Assembly (NCBI GenBank): GCA_946628065.1
Contig: CAMOWC010000003.1
Location: 99,670 to 147,864 of the forward strand
Origin: an uncultured Clostridiaceae bacterium
Lineage (GTDB): Bacteria > Bacillota > Clostridia > TANB77 > CAG-508
Direction: 5' to 3'
Length of the DNA stretch: 48,195 nt
In this document: piece after piece, positions 9,211-17,023 of the stretch
Position numbering within the stretch: the stretch's first letter is position 1
Layout: each line of letters starts with the position of its first letter
Notes under the pieces: model-generated
Databases searched by the model: none
Told to the model about the DNA's origin: nothing
The model's input: only the letters and a program-made list of their open reading frames with translations
Made by a program: the position numbers and the translations under genes

Positions 9211-9732
9211 ATGAGTGATACTTTAATAACAATTATAGCTATATTTCTAGCTGCAGTTTTGATGTTTGTTTTTCCGCTTATGTCTGTTTCAGAAAGAAAT
9301 GATGATATTGCAGAACTTGCTGTTCAATCTGCTACAACAGAATTTATAAATAAAGCAAGAACAACAGGAGCAATTACATCAGATGATTATTATGGATTTG
9401 TACAAAAAATAAGTTCTACTGGAAATAGCTTTGACGTAGATGTAGAATTAAAAATATTAGACAAAAACTTAAGTTCTAAAGTCGGACAGGCAAATGCACA
9501 AAAAATTGGTGAAAATGTATATTATTCAAAATACACATCACAGATGGAAGACGACTTAAGAAATAGTGGAAAATGTGTTTTAAAAGAAGGAGACATTATT
9601 TCAGTTACCGTAAAGAACACAAACCAAACAATAGCTCAAATGCTTAAAAACTTCTTCTATAGTGTAACAGGAAATGACACATATCAAATTGCCGCAAGTG
9701 GTACTGCAATGGTTACTGCTAATGGCAGATAA
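9211..9732 (+). CDS. Membrane-anchored TadE-like protein
   Basis: Predicted 173-aa protein with an N-terminal helix (about residues 4-24, LITIIAIFLAAVLMFVFPLM) and a soluble region with alternating strands. The segment VDVELKILDKNL and the repeated NAQKIGENVYYSK resemble no enzyme I recognise. Position after the pilin-like genes and the helix plus soluble domain layout resemble TadE/TadF-type minor pilins. TAAGGAGG precedes the ATG by 9 nt. Likely part of the same operon, the last gene before a 122-nt spacer carrying a long hairpin. Confidence 0.5.
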   Translation: MSDTLITIIAIFLAAVLMFVFPLMSVSERNDDIAELAVQSATTEFINKARTTGAITSDDYYGFVQKISSTGNSFDVDVELKILDKNLSSKVGQANAQKIGENVYYSKYTSQMEDDLRNSGKCVLKEGDIISVTVKNTNQTIAQMLKNFFYSVTGNDTYQIAASGTAMVTANGR

Positions 9733-9749
9733 ATATAATGTAACCTAGG

Positions 9750-9810
9750 AATCGGAGGTCAGAGGTAGGAATTTGTTTACTCTTTAAATTCCGACTTCTG
9801 ACGTCCGATT
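9750..9810. repeat. Long imperfect hairpin element
   Basis: Arms 9750-9774 and 9786-9810 (25 nt each) pair with two mismatches and one G-T wobble around an 11-nt loop. Each arm is built of short GGTCAGAGGT-like units. It sits between two genes of the Tad-like operon with no T-run after it, so it is more likely an inserted REP-like element or RNA processing site than a terminator. Confidence 0.75.
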
Positions 9811-9854
9811 TCTGCATTTAATATACAAAAGTTGATTTATAAGTAGGTGAAAAA

Positions 9855-11450
9855 ATGAAAATACAAAACCTAGCGATTATATTTGCATTAATTATTATAC
9901 CAGTATCTTTAATTCTAGGCTATTATGTTAGAACTGAAATAGATACTCTTAAGTTACAAGCAAATTATGATGAAACACTTATTACTTCTGCAAGTGATGC
10001 AATGAAAGCATATCAAATAAATACTGCAAATAATAGTTTTGCAATACTCTCAGCTTCTCAAAAAAGAGATATTGAGGCAGCAATAAATACATTTATGAAT
10101 AGTTTTGCTACAGGACTTGGAATTGGGGGATATGGAGAAGATTTTGTAAAAGCCTACGTACCTGCAATTATTTTTACTCTATATGATGGATATTATATTT
10201 ATGCACCAACAATAAATAATAGCGACAGTAATAAAAAAATAGAACATGTATTAAAGCCATTTTTTGCTTATACAGCACACTATAGAAGCAATTCAAATAA
10301 TAGCAGTTCAGACTATTTTGATGTGCAGATAAGCTACACATTAGATAATTACATTACAGTAATAGGAACAATAGGTAGTAACTTTGTATATAACTCCGGA
10401 TTTTTAGTTAACAATAGCTCAATTTCTTATGATGAAGAAGATTTAAAAGAAAACTTATATATTGTAAATAAAGATGGAAACGAATCATATAAAGAATATA
10501 GGTATATTTATTTAAACGGAAGTGAAAAATATTATTATGACCCAGATGCAGATGGCTCTGAAGACCAAACATATTTCGATAAAACAGGAATTGTAAGGCA
10601 CTGGTTTATGCATAGAAAAGGACAAAAACAATATTATACACTTCAAGATTATCCAAATGAGGGACCAGATATAAATGCTAAGCAATATGCCATCGAAGCA
10701 AAAGAATTTACAGAGTGGATAAATGAAAATTTAGGTGATTTAAGAATAGGAAACCTTGTCTTAACAGATGATAAGTATTCTGATAGAATATACAAGTATG
10801 GGAGCATGGATGTAAGCGACAAAATATTTAACTCGAACTATGAAGACGAAAATTCTATTTTTAATATCCATAAAAGAGATATTATAATAAACTCAATTAA
10901 AGAGAACATAAGTGCTGCAATCACTACATATAATAATCACTCAGTTGGCTTGTTCCAGGTACCAATTTTAAATGATACAGAATGGGACCAAATTGCAAGA
11001 AATATATGCATGGTATCATTTGTGCAAGGTTTGCCGGTTGGGCTAAAAACATACAATAATTATGCAATAATAAATAATACAAAAAACACATCTTATACAG
11101 CGTTAGAGAATTTGGTATTTATAGATTTAGATGAATATGCAACTAATATACAGTCAACATACCATAAAATTGACTGTCCATATCTTACAGGAACAAACCT
11201 TAAAGGATATAGAGAAGTAGATTTTGATCCGGTTACAGTTGAAACAGGGGAACATAAGCAACAACACAATTTTTACAGGCATACAAATTTACCTTGCTAT
11301 TTTTGTATAGTTGAAAGAAATTATACACCGGTTGATATAAACACGGTTTCAAACAGCAACGCAAGAATAAATGCAAAAGAAGTAGCGCTTGCAAGAGAAA
11401 GAAGAATAAACACATATGCTTCGCAAACAGAAAAACGTATTCCTGAATGA
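9855..11450 (+). CDS. Large membrane-anchored protein of the Tad-like operon
   Basis: Predicted 531-aa protein with one N-terminal helix (residues about 5-24, NLAIIFALIIIPVSLILGYY) and a large extracytoplasmic part rich in Tyr, Asn and Asp. The N-terminal layout and ETLITSASDAMKAYQ are reminiscent of TadG-type proteins, whose helix anchors a large domain outside the cell. Near the C-terminus are HKIDCPYLTG and LPCYFCIVERNYTP, a His/Cys-rich cluster that could bind metal or form disulfides. It closes the operon and is followed by a clear terminator. I do not recognise a named family. Confidence 0.55.
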   Translation: MKIQNLAIIFALIIIPVSLILGYYVRTEIDTLKLQANYDETLITSASDAMKAYQINTANNSFAILSASQKRDIEAAINTFMNSFATGLGIGGYGEDFVKAYVPAIIFTLYDGYYIYAPTINNSDSNKKIEHVLKPFFAYTAHYRSNSNNSSSDYFDVQISYTLDNYITVIGTIGSNFVYNSGFLVNNSSISYDEEDLKENLYIVNKDGNESYKEYRYIYLNGSEKYYYDPDADGSEDQTYFDKTGIVRHWFMHRKGQKQYYTLQDYPNEGPDINAKQYAIEAKEFTEWINENLGDLRIGNLVLTDDKYSDRIYKYGSMDVSDKIFNSNYEDENSIFNIHKRDIIINSIKENISAAITTYNNHSVGLFQVPILNDTEWDQIARNICMVSFVQGLPVGLKTYNNYAIINNTKNTSYTALENLVFIDLDEYATNIQSTYHKIDCPYLTGTNLKGYREVDFDPVTVETGEHKQQHNFYRHTNLPCYFCIVERNYTPVDINTVSNSNARINAKEVALARERRINTYASQTEKRIPE

Positions 11451-11473
11451 AAAAACTAATAATGGAAACTCTA

Positions 11474-11508
11474 ATAGAAGTTAGAACAAAACTAACTTCT
11501 ATTTTTTT
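11474..11508 (+). terminator. Rho-independent terminator of the Tad-like operon
   Basis: Perfect 11-bp stem ATAGAAGTTAG/CTAACTTCTAT with a 7-nt loop, followed by a T-run, 23 nt after the last gene of the operon. Confidence 0.9.
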
Positions 11509-11571
11509 ATATTAGGGACTGCAATCCATAAAAAAAATGACTGGAGCAGATCCTAAGAAAGGCAAATAAGC

Positions 11572-12805
11572 ATGAAAAAAATAATAATAGTATTGCTATT
11601 ATTAATATTGCTAGCATATACCAGCAATATTACTCAAATTCCAAAAAGTTTAATACTGTTTCAGGGTGAAAAGCTAAAAATAAGTACTTTAGTAGGAATT
11701 TGCTTAAACAAAAACAATAAGTATGAATCAAAACAAGCGTCCACTTTAATAGGCTATGGCACTCCAGATTCTTTGCAGGATATTGGAAAAACTGAATTCA
11801 GTGTAAAACTATTTAATACTATTCCAATAAAAAATGTAAATGTTGATGTGATTCCTAAAACTAAAGTTATTCCTGTTGGACAAACAATAGGTCTAAAGCT
11901 GTATACAAAGGGAGTATTAGTTGTAGGCATATCGGAAGTTGAAACAAATGAAAATACAAATTCAGAGCCGTATATTAACTCTGGAATTAAAGAGGGAGAT
12001 ACAATTTTAACAGTTAATGAAAAAGAGGTTTCAACTACTGCAGAATTAGCAAGAAGAGTTAATGAAAGCAAAGGGGAAGATGTAAAAATAACTTATGATA
12101 GCAATGGAGAAGTGAAAACAGCTAATATAAAACCAAGTATGGCAAAAGAGGGAACATATAAGCTGGGATTGTGGGTTAGAGATGCTGCCGCAGGAGTTGG
12201 AACAATCAGCTATTATGAAAAAGAAACTAAAAATTTTGCAGCACTTGGACACGGAATACAAGATGTGGACACAGGCAAATTAATAACAATTTCCAATGGA
12301 GAAGTTGTAACTGCAACAATAACAAACATAATTAAAGGAGAAGAAGGCAAGCCCGGAGAAATATTAGGAAATATTTCGTATGGTAAAGCAATAGGTAAAA
12401 TATCTAAAAACAGTGCATTTGGAATATATGGAAAAATAAATGACATTACAGCTCTTGACATAAATCTAAATGATGCACTTGAAATTGCAACAAGAAGTGA
12501 AGTAAAAACTGGCAATGCTAAGATAATATGCTGTTTAGAAGATGGAAAAAAGGATGAATATGAAATACAAATACAGAAGATATATCATAATAATAATGAA
12601 GATAATAAAAGTATGCTAATAAAAGTAACTGATAAGGAATTAATAGAAAAAACAGGGGGAATCATACAAGGCATGAGTGGAAGCCCTATAATACAAGACC
12701 GGAAAATTTGTTGGTGCAGTAACACATGTACTTATAAATAATCCTACTATGGGGTATGGAGTGTTTGCGGATATTTTAATAAAAACATCAAGAGAGGTAG
12801 AATAA
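11572..12805 (+). CDS. spoIVB: SpoIVB serine peptidase (S55), read through a CGGA +1 recoding site
   Basis: SpoIVB is secreted into the space between forespore and mother cell and triggers sigma-K activation. A signal-anchor helix lies at residues 2-16, a PDZ domain at about 105-185 (VLVVGISEVE, INSGIKEGDTILTVN), and the S55 peptidase domain from about 195, with the His motif ALGHGIQDVDTGKLI (224-238) and the Ser motif GMSGSPI (367-373). The zero frame ends at 12741 with an unrelated Cys-rich tail. At codon 377 (12700-12702) an in-frame CGG is followed by A; skipping the C gives GKFVGAVTHVLINNPTMGYG, the family C-terminus, to a TAA at 12803-12805. Active-site motifs precede the break. Confidence 0.85.
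12700..12703 (+). promoter_or_regulatory. CGGA recoding site 2 (GAC CGG A to GAC GGA)
   Basis: Zero frame GAC CGG AAA runs to TAA at 12739-12741. Reading CGGA as Gly gives QDGKFVGAVTHV, matching the SpoIVB pattern after SGSPI, where Gly follows Asn/Asp. Thirty-three further codons remain open in the new frame. Confidence 0.75.
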
Positions 12806-12810
12806 ATAAA

Positions 12811-12841
12811 AAGCCTAAGAAGAAAAAATCTTCTTAGGCTT
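12811..12841. terminator. Bidirectional terminator between spoIVB and murC
   Basis: A 13-bp perfect stem (AAGCCTAAGAAGA/TCTTCTTAGGCTT) with a short A-rich loop, placed between convergent genes. Confidence 0.8.
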
Positions 12842-12854
12842 ATTTATAAGCTAA

Positions 12855-14247
12855 TTAATCTATAATCATGCGACCAACTTTATATATTGAACCTGCTCCA
12901 AGAGTTAAAACAATGTCTTCATTTTGAGCGTTCTCTTTGATGTATTTAGAAATATCTTCAAAATCTTTAATATAAATTGCCTTTTCATTAAAAGAATTGA
13001 TTTTATCTACTAAATCTTGAGAACTAATGCCAAATGTATTTTTTTCTCTTGCAGCATATATATCTGTAATAATTATATGGTCAAAGTTAAGGAGTGCTTT
13101 TGCAAAGTCATCTAATAATGTTAAAGTTCTACTATATGTATGAGGCTGGAAGACAGCCCATGATTCATGATAAGATTTGTTCATTAGAGCTTTTGCTGTT
13201 GCAATTATTTCTGTTGGATGATGACCATAATCATCATAAACGGAGAATCCATTGTAATTTCCAACAAATTCAAAACGGCGATGTGCACCAGTAAATTTTG
13301 ATAAAGCAGATTTAATAAACTGAGAAGAGATACCATATTCACTGCATAAAGCAATACATGCTAATGCATTTTGTACATTGTGCATTCCGGCAACAGATAA
13401 AGAAATTCTCTCATAGAATTTTCCTTTTGCATATACGTCAAAAGACGCAAATCCATTATTATCAAACACAATATTCGTTGCAAAAAAATCGGTATTTTTA
13501 TTTGTAATTCCATAAGTTACAGAGTTAGCATTTGTATATTGCGGTAAACTTAAGCAATTTTTATCATCACCATTTACTACTAATAGGCCATCATCAGGAA
13601 GTATTTTTACGTATTTTATAAATGCGTTTTTAATATTTTCAAAAGTTTTAAAATAATCTAAATGATCATTATCAATGTTTAAAACTATTTCAGATTTGGG
13701 ACTAAACTTCAAAAAGCTTTCAACATATTCACATGCTTCCAATATAAAATAAGGCCCATTTCCAATTCTATAATTTCCATGTATTTCTTTTAAATCTGCT
13801 CCTACTTGTATTGTGGGATCTAATCCAGCTTCAATAAAACAAAGAGAAATCATAGAAGTTGTTGTTGTTTTTCCGTGAGTTCCAGAAACACCGATAGTAT
13901 CTTCATAAGCCCTAGTTAAGTATCCAACAAATTCTGAGCGCTCAACACACGGTATATTCATGTTATGAGCTTCAACTAATTCAGGGTCATCAGGAGCAAT
14001 TGCAGCAGTATATACTACTAAATCTGCAGTGTTAATGTCACTTAAATTATGCTCTGTAACTACTTTTATTCCATGAGAAATAAGCCTATCTGTGTTTTCA
14101 GAACTTATTGCATCATATCCGAGTAACCTCAAAGCCCCAATGATACATAATTTCAGCTATTCCACTCATGCTTACTCCACCAATGCCAACCATATGTATA
14201 TGTTTACAATTTTTAATACTATTTAACTTAAATAAAGCTTCACTCAT
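12855..14247 (-). CDS. murC: UDP-N-acetylmuramate--L-alanine ligase MurC, read through a CGGA +1 recoding site
   Basis: Cytoplasmic ligase adding L-Ala to UDP-MurNAc in peptidoglycan synthesis; normally essential. The start is the ATG at complement 14245-14247, after AAAGGA. The N-terminus has the UDP-binding HMVGIGGVSMSGIAEI, then VT at codons 41-42. Codon 43 is CGG followed by A (complement 14121-14118) and the zero frame stops two codons later. Skipping the C gives VTGYDAISSENTDRL, the family sequence, then the ATP P-loop GVSGTHGKTTTTSM, EACEYVESF, HHPTEI and PHTYSRT to the stop at 12855. The merged length of 464 codons fits MurC. Without recoding only a 44-aa peptide and a fragment lacking the N-terminus would be made. 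Confidence 0.9.
14118..14121 (-). promoter_or_regulatory. CGGA recoding site 3 in murC (ACT CGG A to ACT GGA)
   Basis: On the minus strand the zero frame reads ACT CGG ATA TGA. Reading CGGA as one Gly codon gives VTG-YD, where MurC proteins have a conserved Gly of the GSD-type motif. This is the strongest of the three sites because the family sequence is conserved on both sides. Confidence 0.8.
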
Positions 14248-14389
14248 TTAAAACCATTTCCTTTCTATTAGCAATAATGATTATACACTTTTAATACTTT
14301 TTTTACAATAGATATGTATAAAAACACAATGTTGTTACAAACTAAAAAAGAAAAATTTTAAAATTAGTAAAAAAGTTGTAAAATTTAGA

Positions 14390-14414
14390 AGGAAAAATGC
14401 AATTTATGACGAAT
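14390..14414 (+). promoter_or_regulatory. Sigma-H-like promoter of spoVG
   Basis: AGGAAAA at 14390-14396, 11-nt spacer, GACGAAT at 14408-14414, fitting the Bacillus sigma-H pattern (AGGAWWW, spacer of 11-12, RnnGAAT). spoVG is a classic sigma-H gene, which supports the match. Confidence 0.65.
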
Positions 14415-14474
14415 AATATAATTGTACATATTAAATATGTATAATTTTATATAACATTGGAAGGGGTGCTCTAG

Positions 14475-14753
14475 ATGCAAATCACAGATGTACGTTTAAG
14501 AAAGGTAAACTCAGAAAACAGAATGAAAGCTGTTGCTTCAGTAACATTCGATAATGAATTCGTAATTCATGACATTAAAGTTATTGAAAGCCAAAATGGA
14601 TTATTTATCGCTATGCCAAGCAGAAAAACTCCAAACGGAGAATTCAAGGATATAGCTCATCCAATTAATGCTGAAACAAGAGAGAAGATTCAAAAAGCTA
14701 TATTAGAAGCTTATGAAGCTCCTGAAACAGAAACAACTGAATCAGCAGAATAA
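14475..14753 (+). CDS. spoVG: Septation/sporulation regulator SpoVG
   Basis: Predicted 92-aa protein, the usual SpoVG length. It begins [20 protein letters not shown], followed by [17 protein letters not shown] and the signature [21 protein letters not shown] at about residues 45-67. SpoVG binds nucleic acids and affects septum formation and sporulation in Firmicutes. GGAAGGGG lies upstream of the ATG. A sigma-H-like promoter precedes it and its own terminator follows, so it is monocistronic. Confidence 0.95.
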   Translation: MQITDVRLRKVNSENRMKAVASVTFDNEFVIHDIKVIESQNGLFIAMPSRKTPNGEFKDIAHPINAETREKIQKAILEAYEAPETETTESAE

Positions 14754-14764
14754 TATATTTATAT

Positions 14765-14792
14765 AAAAAAGACACCATTCGGTGTCTTTTTT
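14765..14792 (+). terminator. Terminator of spoVG
   Basis: Perfect 12-bp stem AAAAAAGACACC/GGTGTCTTTTTT with ATTC loop, directly after spoVG. Confidence 0.95.
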
Positions 14793-14866
14793 GTGTGAAA
14801 CGCAGGGACGATTTTAAAAGTTCCAAAAAAACTTATAGAAACGTAACTATTATTTTGCGCAGACAG

Positions 14867-14895
14867 TTGACATAAACTGCAAAAAATATTATAAT
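14867..14895 (+). promoter_or_regulatory. Consensus sigma-A promoter of cassette A
   Basis: TTGACA at 14867-14872, 17-nt spacer, TATAAT at 14890-14895: a perfect housekeeping promoter in front of a small GC-richer gene. Confidence 0.85.
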
Positions 14896-14943
14896 TGAAA
14901 TACATGCAAGAGCATGAATAAAAATAGGAAGAAGGTCATGAAA

Positions 14944-15171
14944 ATGGGGCGCGACATGAGCGTTCGGCCGCTGAGCGTACAGGAACTCAATGGACGTGGG
15001 TATTACTATCGATGGGTAAGAATCAACAGAGGTGGTAAAGTGCTTACTATCTCTATTGAGAAAGACCGTCTTACAGAGGAGTTTGAAAAGTTCCTGATAG
15101 TGCGTGGATTTGAAAAGGATCCGTCTCGCCTGAACCAGGTAACAGACCACTTCCACCTTGAAGAGGGCTAA
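14944..15171 (+). CDS. Cassette A: 75-aa protein of unknown function
   Basis: Predicted 75-aa soluble protein. Of three in-frame ATGs, 14944 has the best spacing (8 nt) from AGGAAGAAGG. The pattern LSVQELNGRGYYYRWVRI, then ISIEKDRLTEEFEKFL, recurs in the next gene (LTLKELRETGFYFRWAHV, ISIERLDLTPEFEAYL), so the two are paralogues of equal length. Codons are GC-richer than the flanks (CTG, CGC, CGG, GAC) and include an in-frame CGG for Arg. The gene has its own consensus promoter and terminator, as in a self-contained acquired cassette. I do not recognise the family. Confidence 0.7.
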   Translation: MGRDMSVRPLSVQELNGRGYYYRWVRINRGGKVLTISIEKDRLTEEFEKFLIVRGFEKDPSRLNQVTDHFHLEEG

Positions 15172-15188
15172 ATGCCCTCAATTTTTTT
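15163..15188 (+). terminator. Terminator overlapping the end of cassette A
   Basis: Stem GAGGGC/GCCCTC around the stop codon (loop TAAAT), followed by seven T. Confidence 0.85.
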
Positions 15189-15215
15189 GACTTTATTAAA
15201 AAAAGATAGTATAAT
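15187..15215 (+). promoter_or_regulatory. Sigma-A promoter of cassette B
   Basis: TTGACT at 15187-15192, 17-nt spacer, TATAAT at 15210-15215, starting inside the T-run of the preceding terminator. Confidence 0.8.
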
Positions 15216-15260
15216 ATAAGTAATCTGCGCAATGCGCAACAACAAGGAGGAAAGTTTTCC

Positions 15261-15488
15261 ATGGCTAAGAAGAAAATGTTGACGCTGAAAGAACTCCGGG
15301 AAACCGGATTCTACTTCCGCTGGGCACATGTGCTCACCGGAGTGAAGGGAGAACTTGTTGACCGGATTTCCATTGAGCGGCTGGATTTGACCCCTGAATT
15401 TGAGGCATACCTCAAGGAAAAGGGATACAAGAAAGCCGAAGGACGCGAGAAGAACTACACCGACCAGTTCTACTGGTCCGATAAGTAA
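15261..15488 (+). CDS. Cassette B: 75-aa paralogue of cassette A
   Basis: Predicted 75-aa protein, paralogous to the 14944 gene across its whole length in the zero frame. An aromatic GFYFRW motif lies at residues 16-21 and the C-terminus ends TDQFYWSDK, against TDHFHLEEG in the paralogue. AAGGAGG lies 12 nt before the ATG. Codon use is distinctly GC-rich against the AT-rich flanks. It contains three in-frame CGG codons, one followed by A (15362-15365), yet homology continues unshifted past them, so here CGG should mean Arg. Likely of foreign origin; function unknown. Confidence 0.7.
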   Translation: MAKKKMLTLKELRETGFYFRWAHVLTGVKGELVDRISIERLDLTPEFEAYLKEKGYKKAEGREKNYTDQFYWSDK

Positions 15489-15497
15489 GCTCGCAAG

Positions 15498-15531
15498 TGA
15501 GAGGAAGCCAACTGGCAACCTCTCATTTTTT
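15498..15531 (+). terminator. Terminator of cassette B
   Basis: Stem TGAGAGG/CCTCTCA enclosing a small inner GCC/GGC pairing, followed by six T. Confidence 0.85.
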
Positions 15532-15587
15532 GCTGAAACGATTTGTGGATGGTTCTAAACGTTTCATAAAAAAAATTAAAAAAATGG

Positions 15588-15616
15588 TTGACAATAATGC
15601 ATATGCGTTGTATAAT
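15588..15616 (+). promoter_or_regulatory. Consensus sigma-A promoter upstream of the S10 operon
   Basis: TTGACA at 15588-15593, 17-nt spacer, TATAAT at 15611-15616. It would start transcription near 15623 and drive the small leader gene and probably rpsJ and the genes beyond. Confidence 0.85.
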
Positions 15617-15683
15617 AATTAAGCATGAAATTTGCGATGAAGTGTGATGTGGCTACACCTTATATATGGTGGAGGGAACTCAC

Positions 15684-15743
15684 ATGGAGTATGTCATGGC
15701 ATTAGACCAGGCGGATAAGTTGAAACAAAAGCACTTGTCCTAA
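15684..15743 (+). CDS. Possible 19-aa leader peptide or mini-cassette
   Basis: Short reading frame MEYVMALDQADKLKQKHLS with a good GGTGGAGGG ribosome binding site. Its stop codon lies in the left arm of a hairpin (15739-15769) followed by five T. It could be a leader peptide controlling an attenuator ahead of rpsJ, or a tiny cassette like those just upstream. No regulatory codon run is visible. The rest of the 15489-15863 stretch holds the promoter, this frame, the hairpin and about 90 nt with nothing recognised. Confidence 0.4.
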   Translation: MEYVMALDQADKLKQKHLS

Positions 15744-15774
15744 AGCGTTCTAAATAACGGAACTTTAGGTTTTT
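15739..15774 (+). terminator. Attenuator-like hairpin before rpsJ
   Basis: CCTAAAG pairs with CTTTAGG, extended by TTC/GAA across a two-base bulge, then TTTTT. A weak intrinsic terminator placed between promoter and rpsJ. Confidence 0.5.
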
Positions 15775-15863
15775 AAAAGGTTATAAAAGAAACACCAGGG
15801 TGCGTTGATAAAAACTTGCCATAGCCATAAAGGTCACAAACTATATTTAAGGAGGGAAAATTT

Positions 15864-16199
15864 ATGGCAACAAAAAAACAAAATGCGGTAGCAGGAAGCG
15901 AAAAAATCAGAATAAGATTAAAGGCTTATGATTATGTTGTTTTAGATCAGTCTGCTGAGAAAATAGTAGATACTGCTAAAAGAACAGGAGCAAAAGTTTC
16001 AGGTCCTATTCCACTTCCTACAGAAAAGGAAGTCGTAACAATTTTACGTTCTCCACACAAGCACAAAGATGCAAGGGAACAATTTGAAATGAGAACACAT
16101 AAAAGAGTTATCGATATTCTTTATCCAACACAAAAAACAGTTGATAGTTTAATGAAATTAGACTTGCCAGCTGGTGTTGAAATTGAAATTAAACTTTAA
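15864..16199 (+). CDS. rpsJ: Ribosomal protein S10
   Basis: Predicted 111-aa protein of the 30S head, also part of the NusB-S10 antitermination complex. [21 protein letters not shown] and [22 protein letters not shown] (in outline) are diagnostic. About ten extra residues precede the conserved start. AAGGAGGG lies 8 nt before the ATG. First gene of the S10 operon, with promoter at 15588 and rplC next after a 163-nt structured gap. Confidence 0.97.
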   Translation: MATKKQNAVAGSEKIRIRLKAYDYVVLDQSAEKIVDTAKRTGAKVSGPIPLPTEKEVVTILRSPHKHKDAREQFEMRTHKRVIDILYPTQKTVDSLMKLDLPAGVEIEIKL

Positions 16200-16226
16200 T
16201 TATTAAAAAAGATGTATAAGAGAAAA

Positions 16227-16301
16227 TAGATGCTTGAGATTGAAAGCCAGAAGCCTATTCTGTGACTACAATTTCAAACATTAAATATATTTTAGCATCT
16301 A
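16227..16301 (+). other. Structured spacer between rpsJ and rplC
   Basis: TAGATGCT (16227-16234) pairs with AGCATCTA (16294-16301), with an inner TTGAAA/TTTCAA pair (16240-16245/16272-16277). Similar AGCAT-closed stems occur before rplV and rpsQ. Confidence 0.5.
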
Positions 16302-16362
16302 AATTGAGAGCAATAAGGAAATGAAAAAAGTACTCATCTCTCTAAAGGAGGAAAATTTAAAA

Positions 16363-16995
16363 ATGAAAAAAGCAATTATAGGCAGAAAAGTTGGAATGAC
16401 ACAGATTTTTGATGAAAAAGGTGTTGTTATTCCAGTTACAGTTATTGAAGCAGGTCCATGTAGTGTAGTTCAAGTAAAAACTTGCGAAACAGATGGATAT
16501 GATGCTATTAAATTAGGTTTTGGAGAAGTAAAAGAAAAGAAATTAACAAAACCTGCAAAAGGACAATTTACAAAATTAAAATTACAACCTAAAAAATACT
16601 TAAGAGAATTTAGAGTTGAAAACGTATCAAATTATGCAGTAGGAAACGAAGTTAAAGCTGATGTGTTTGCTGTAGGAGACATGGTAGATGTACAAGGTAC
16701 ATCAAAAGGAAAAGGATTCCAAGGTGTTATCAAACGTCATGGGCAACACCGTGGACCTATGGGACATGGATCTATGTATCATAGAAGACCAGGTTCAATG
16801 GGACCTACATCTACTCCAGGTAGAGTATTTAAAGGAAAGAAACTTCCAGGACATATGGGAAGTAAAACAATTACAATTCAAAACTTAGAAGTTGTAAGAG
16901 TTGACTTAGATAAAAATGTAATATTAGTAAAAGGTAGCGTACCTGGAGCTAAGGGAAGCATTTTAAAAATTAAAGATACTGTTAAGAGAGTATAA
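16363..16995 (+). CDS. rplC: Ribosomal protein L3
   Basis: Predicted 210-aa protein that nucleates 50S assembly. It starts [16 protein letters not shown] at the ATG served by AAAGGAGG; an upstream in-frame ATG at 16321 lacks such a site. Motifs include [22 protein letters not shown] and [16 protein letters not shown] in the extension reaching the peptidyl transferase centre. Followed after 28 nt by rplD. Confidence 0.97.
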   Translation: MKKAIIGRKVGMTQIFDEKGVVIPVTVIEAGPCSVVQVKTCETDGYDAIKLGFGEVKEKKLTKPAKGQFTKLKLQPKKYLREFRVENVSNYAVGNEVKADVFAVGDMVDVQGTSKGKGFQGVIKRHGQHRGPMGHGSMYHRRPGSMGPTSTPGRVFKGKKLPGHMGSKTITIQNLEVVRVDLDKNVILVKGSVPGAKGSILKIKDTVKRV

Positions 16996-17023
16996 AAGAG
17001 GTTAGCGAAAGGAGGAAAATTAA

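Noticed and set aside
9750-9810. Intrinsic terminator inside the Tad-like operon
   Set aside because: No T-run follows the stem, and the following gene belongs to the same functional group.
12046-12515. Reverse-strand reading frames inside spoIVB and other genes
   Set aside because: They mirror the codon structure of the real genes, have no ribosome binding sites and show no recognisable protein features.
9088-14121. Sequencing or assembly errors as the cause of the three frame breaks
   Set aside because: All three are the same in-frame CGGA and none lies in a homopolymer; a matching tRNA is present. It is not excluded and read data would decide.
9088-14121. CGG reassigned to another amino acid such as Trp or Gln
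   Set aside because: A new triplet meaning would leave the frame unchanged and the zero-frame stops in place. Only a shift of one base restores the proteins.
15362-15365. CGGA in cassette B as a fourth recoding site
   Set aside because: Shifting there ends the protein soon at a stop, and the paralogue aligns in the zero frame beyond this point.
16321-16362. Upstream ATG of rplC at 16321
   Set aside because: No ribosome binding site there, while AAAGGAGG precedes 16363 and the family N-terminus starts at that ATG.
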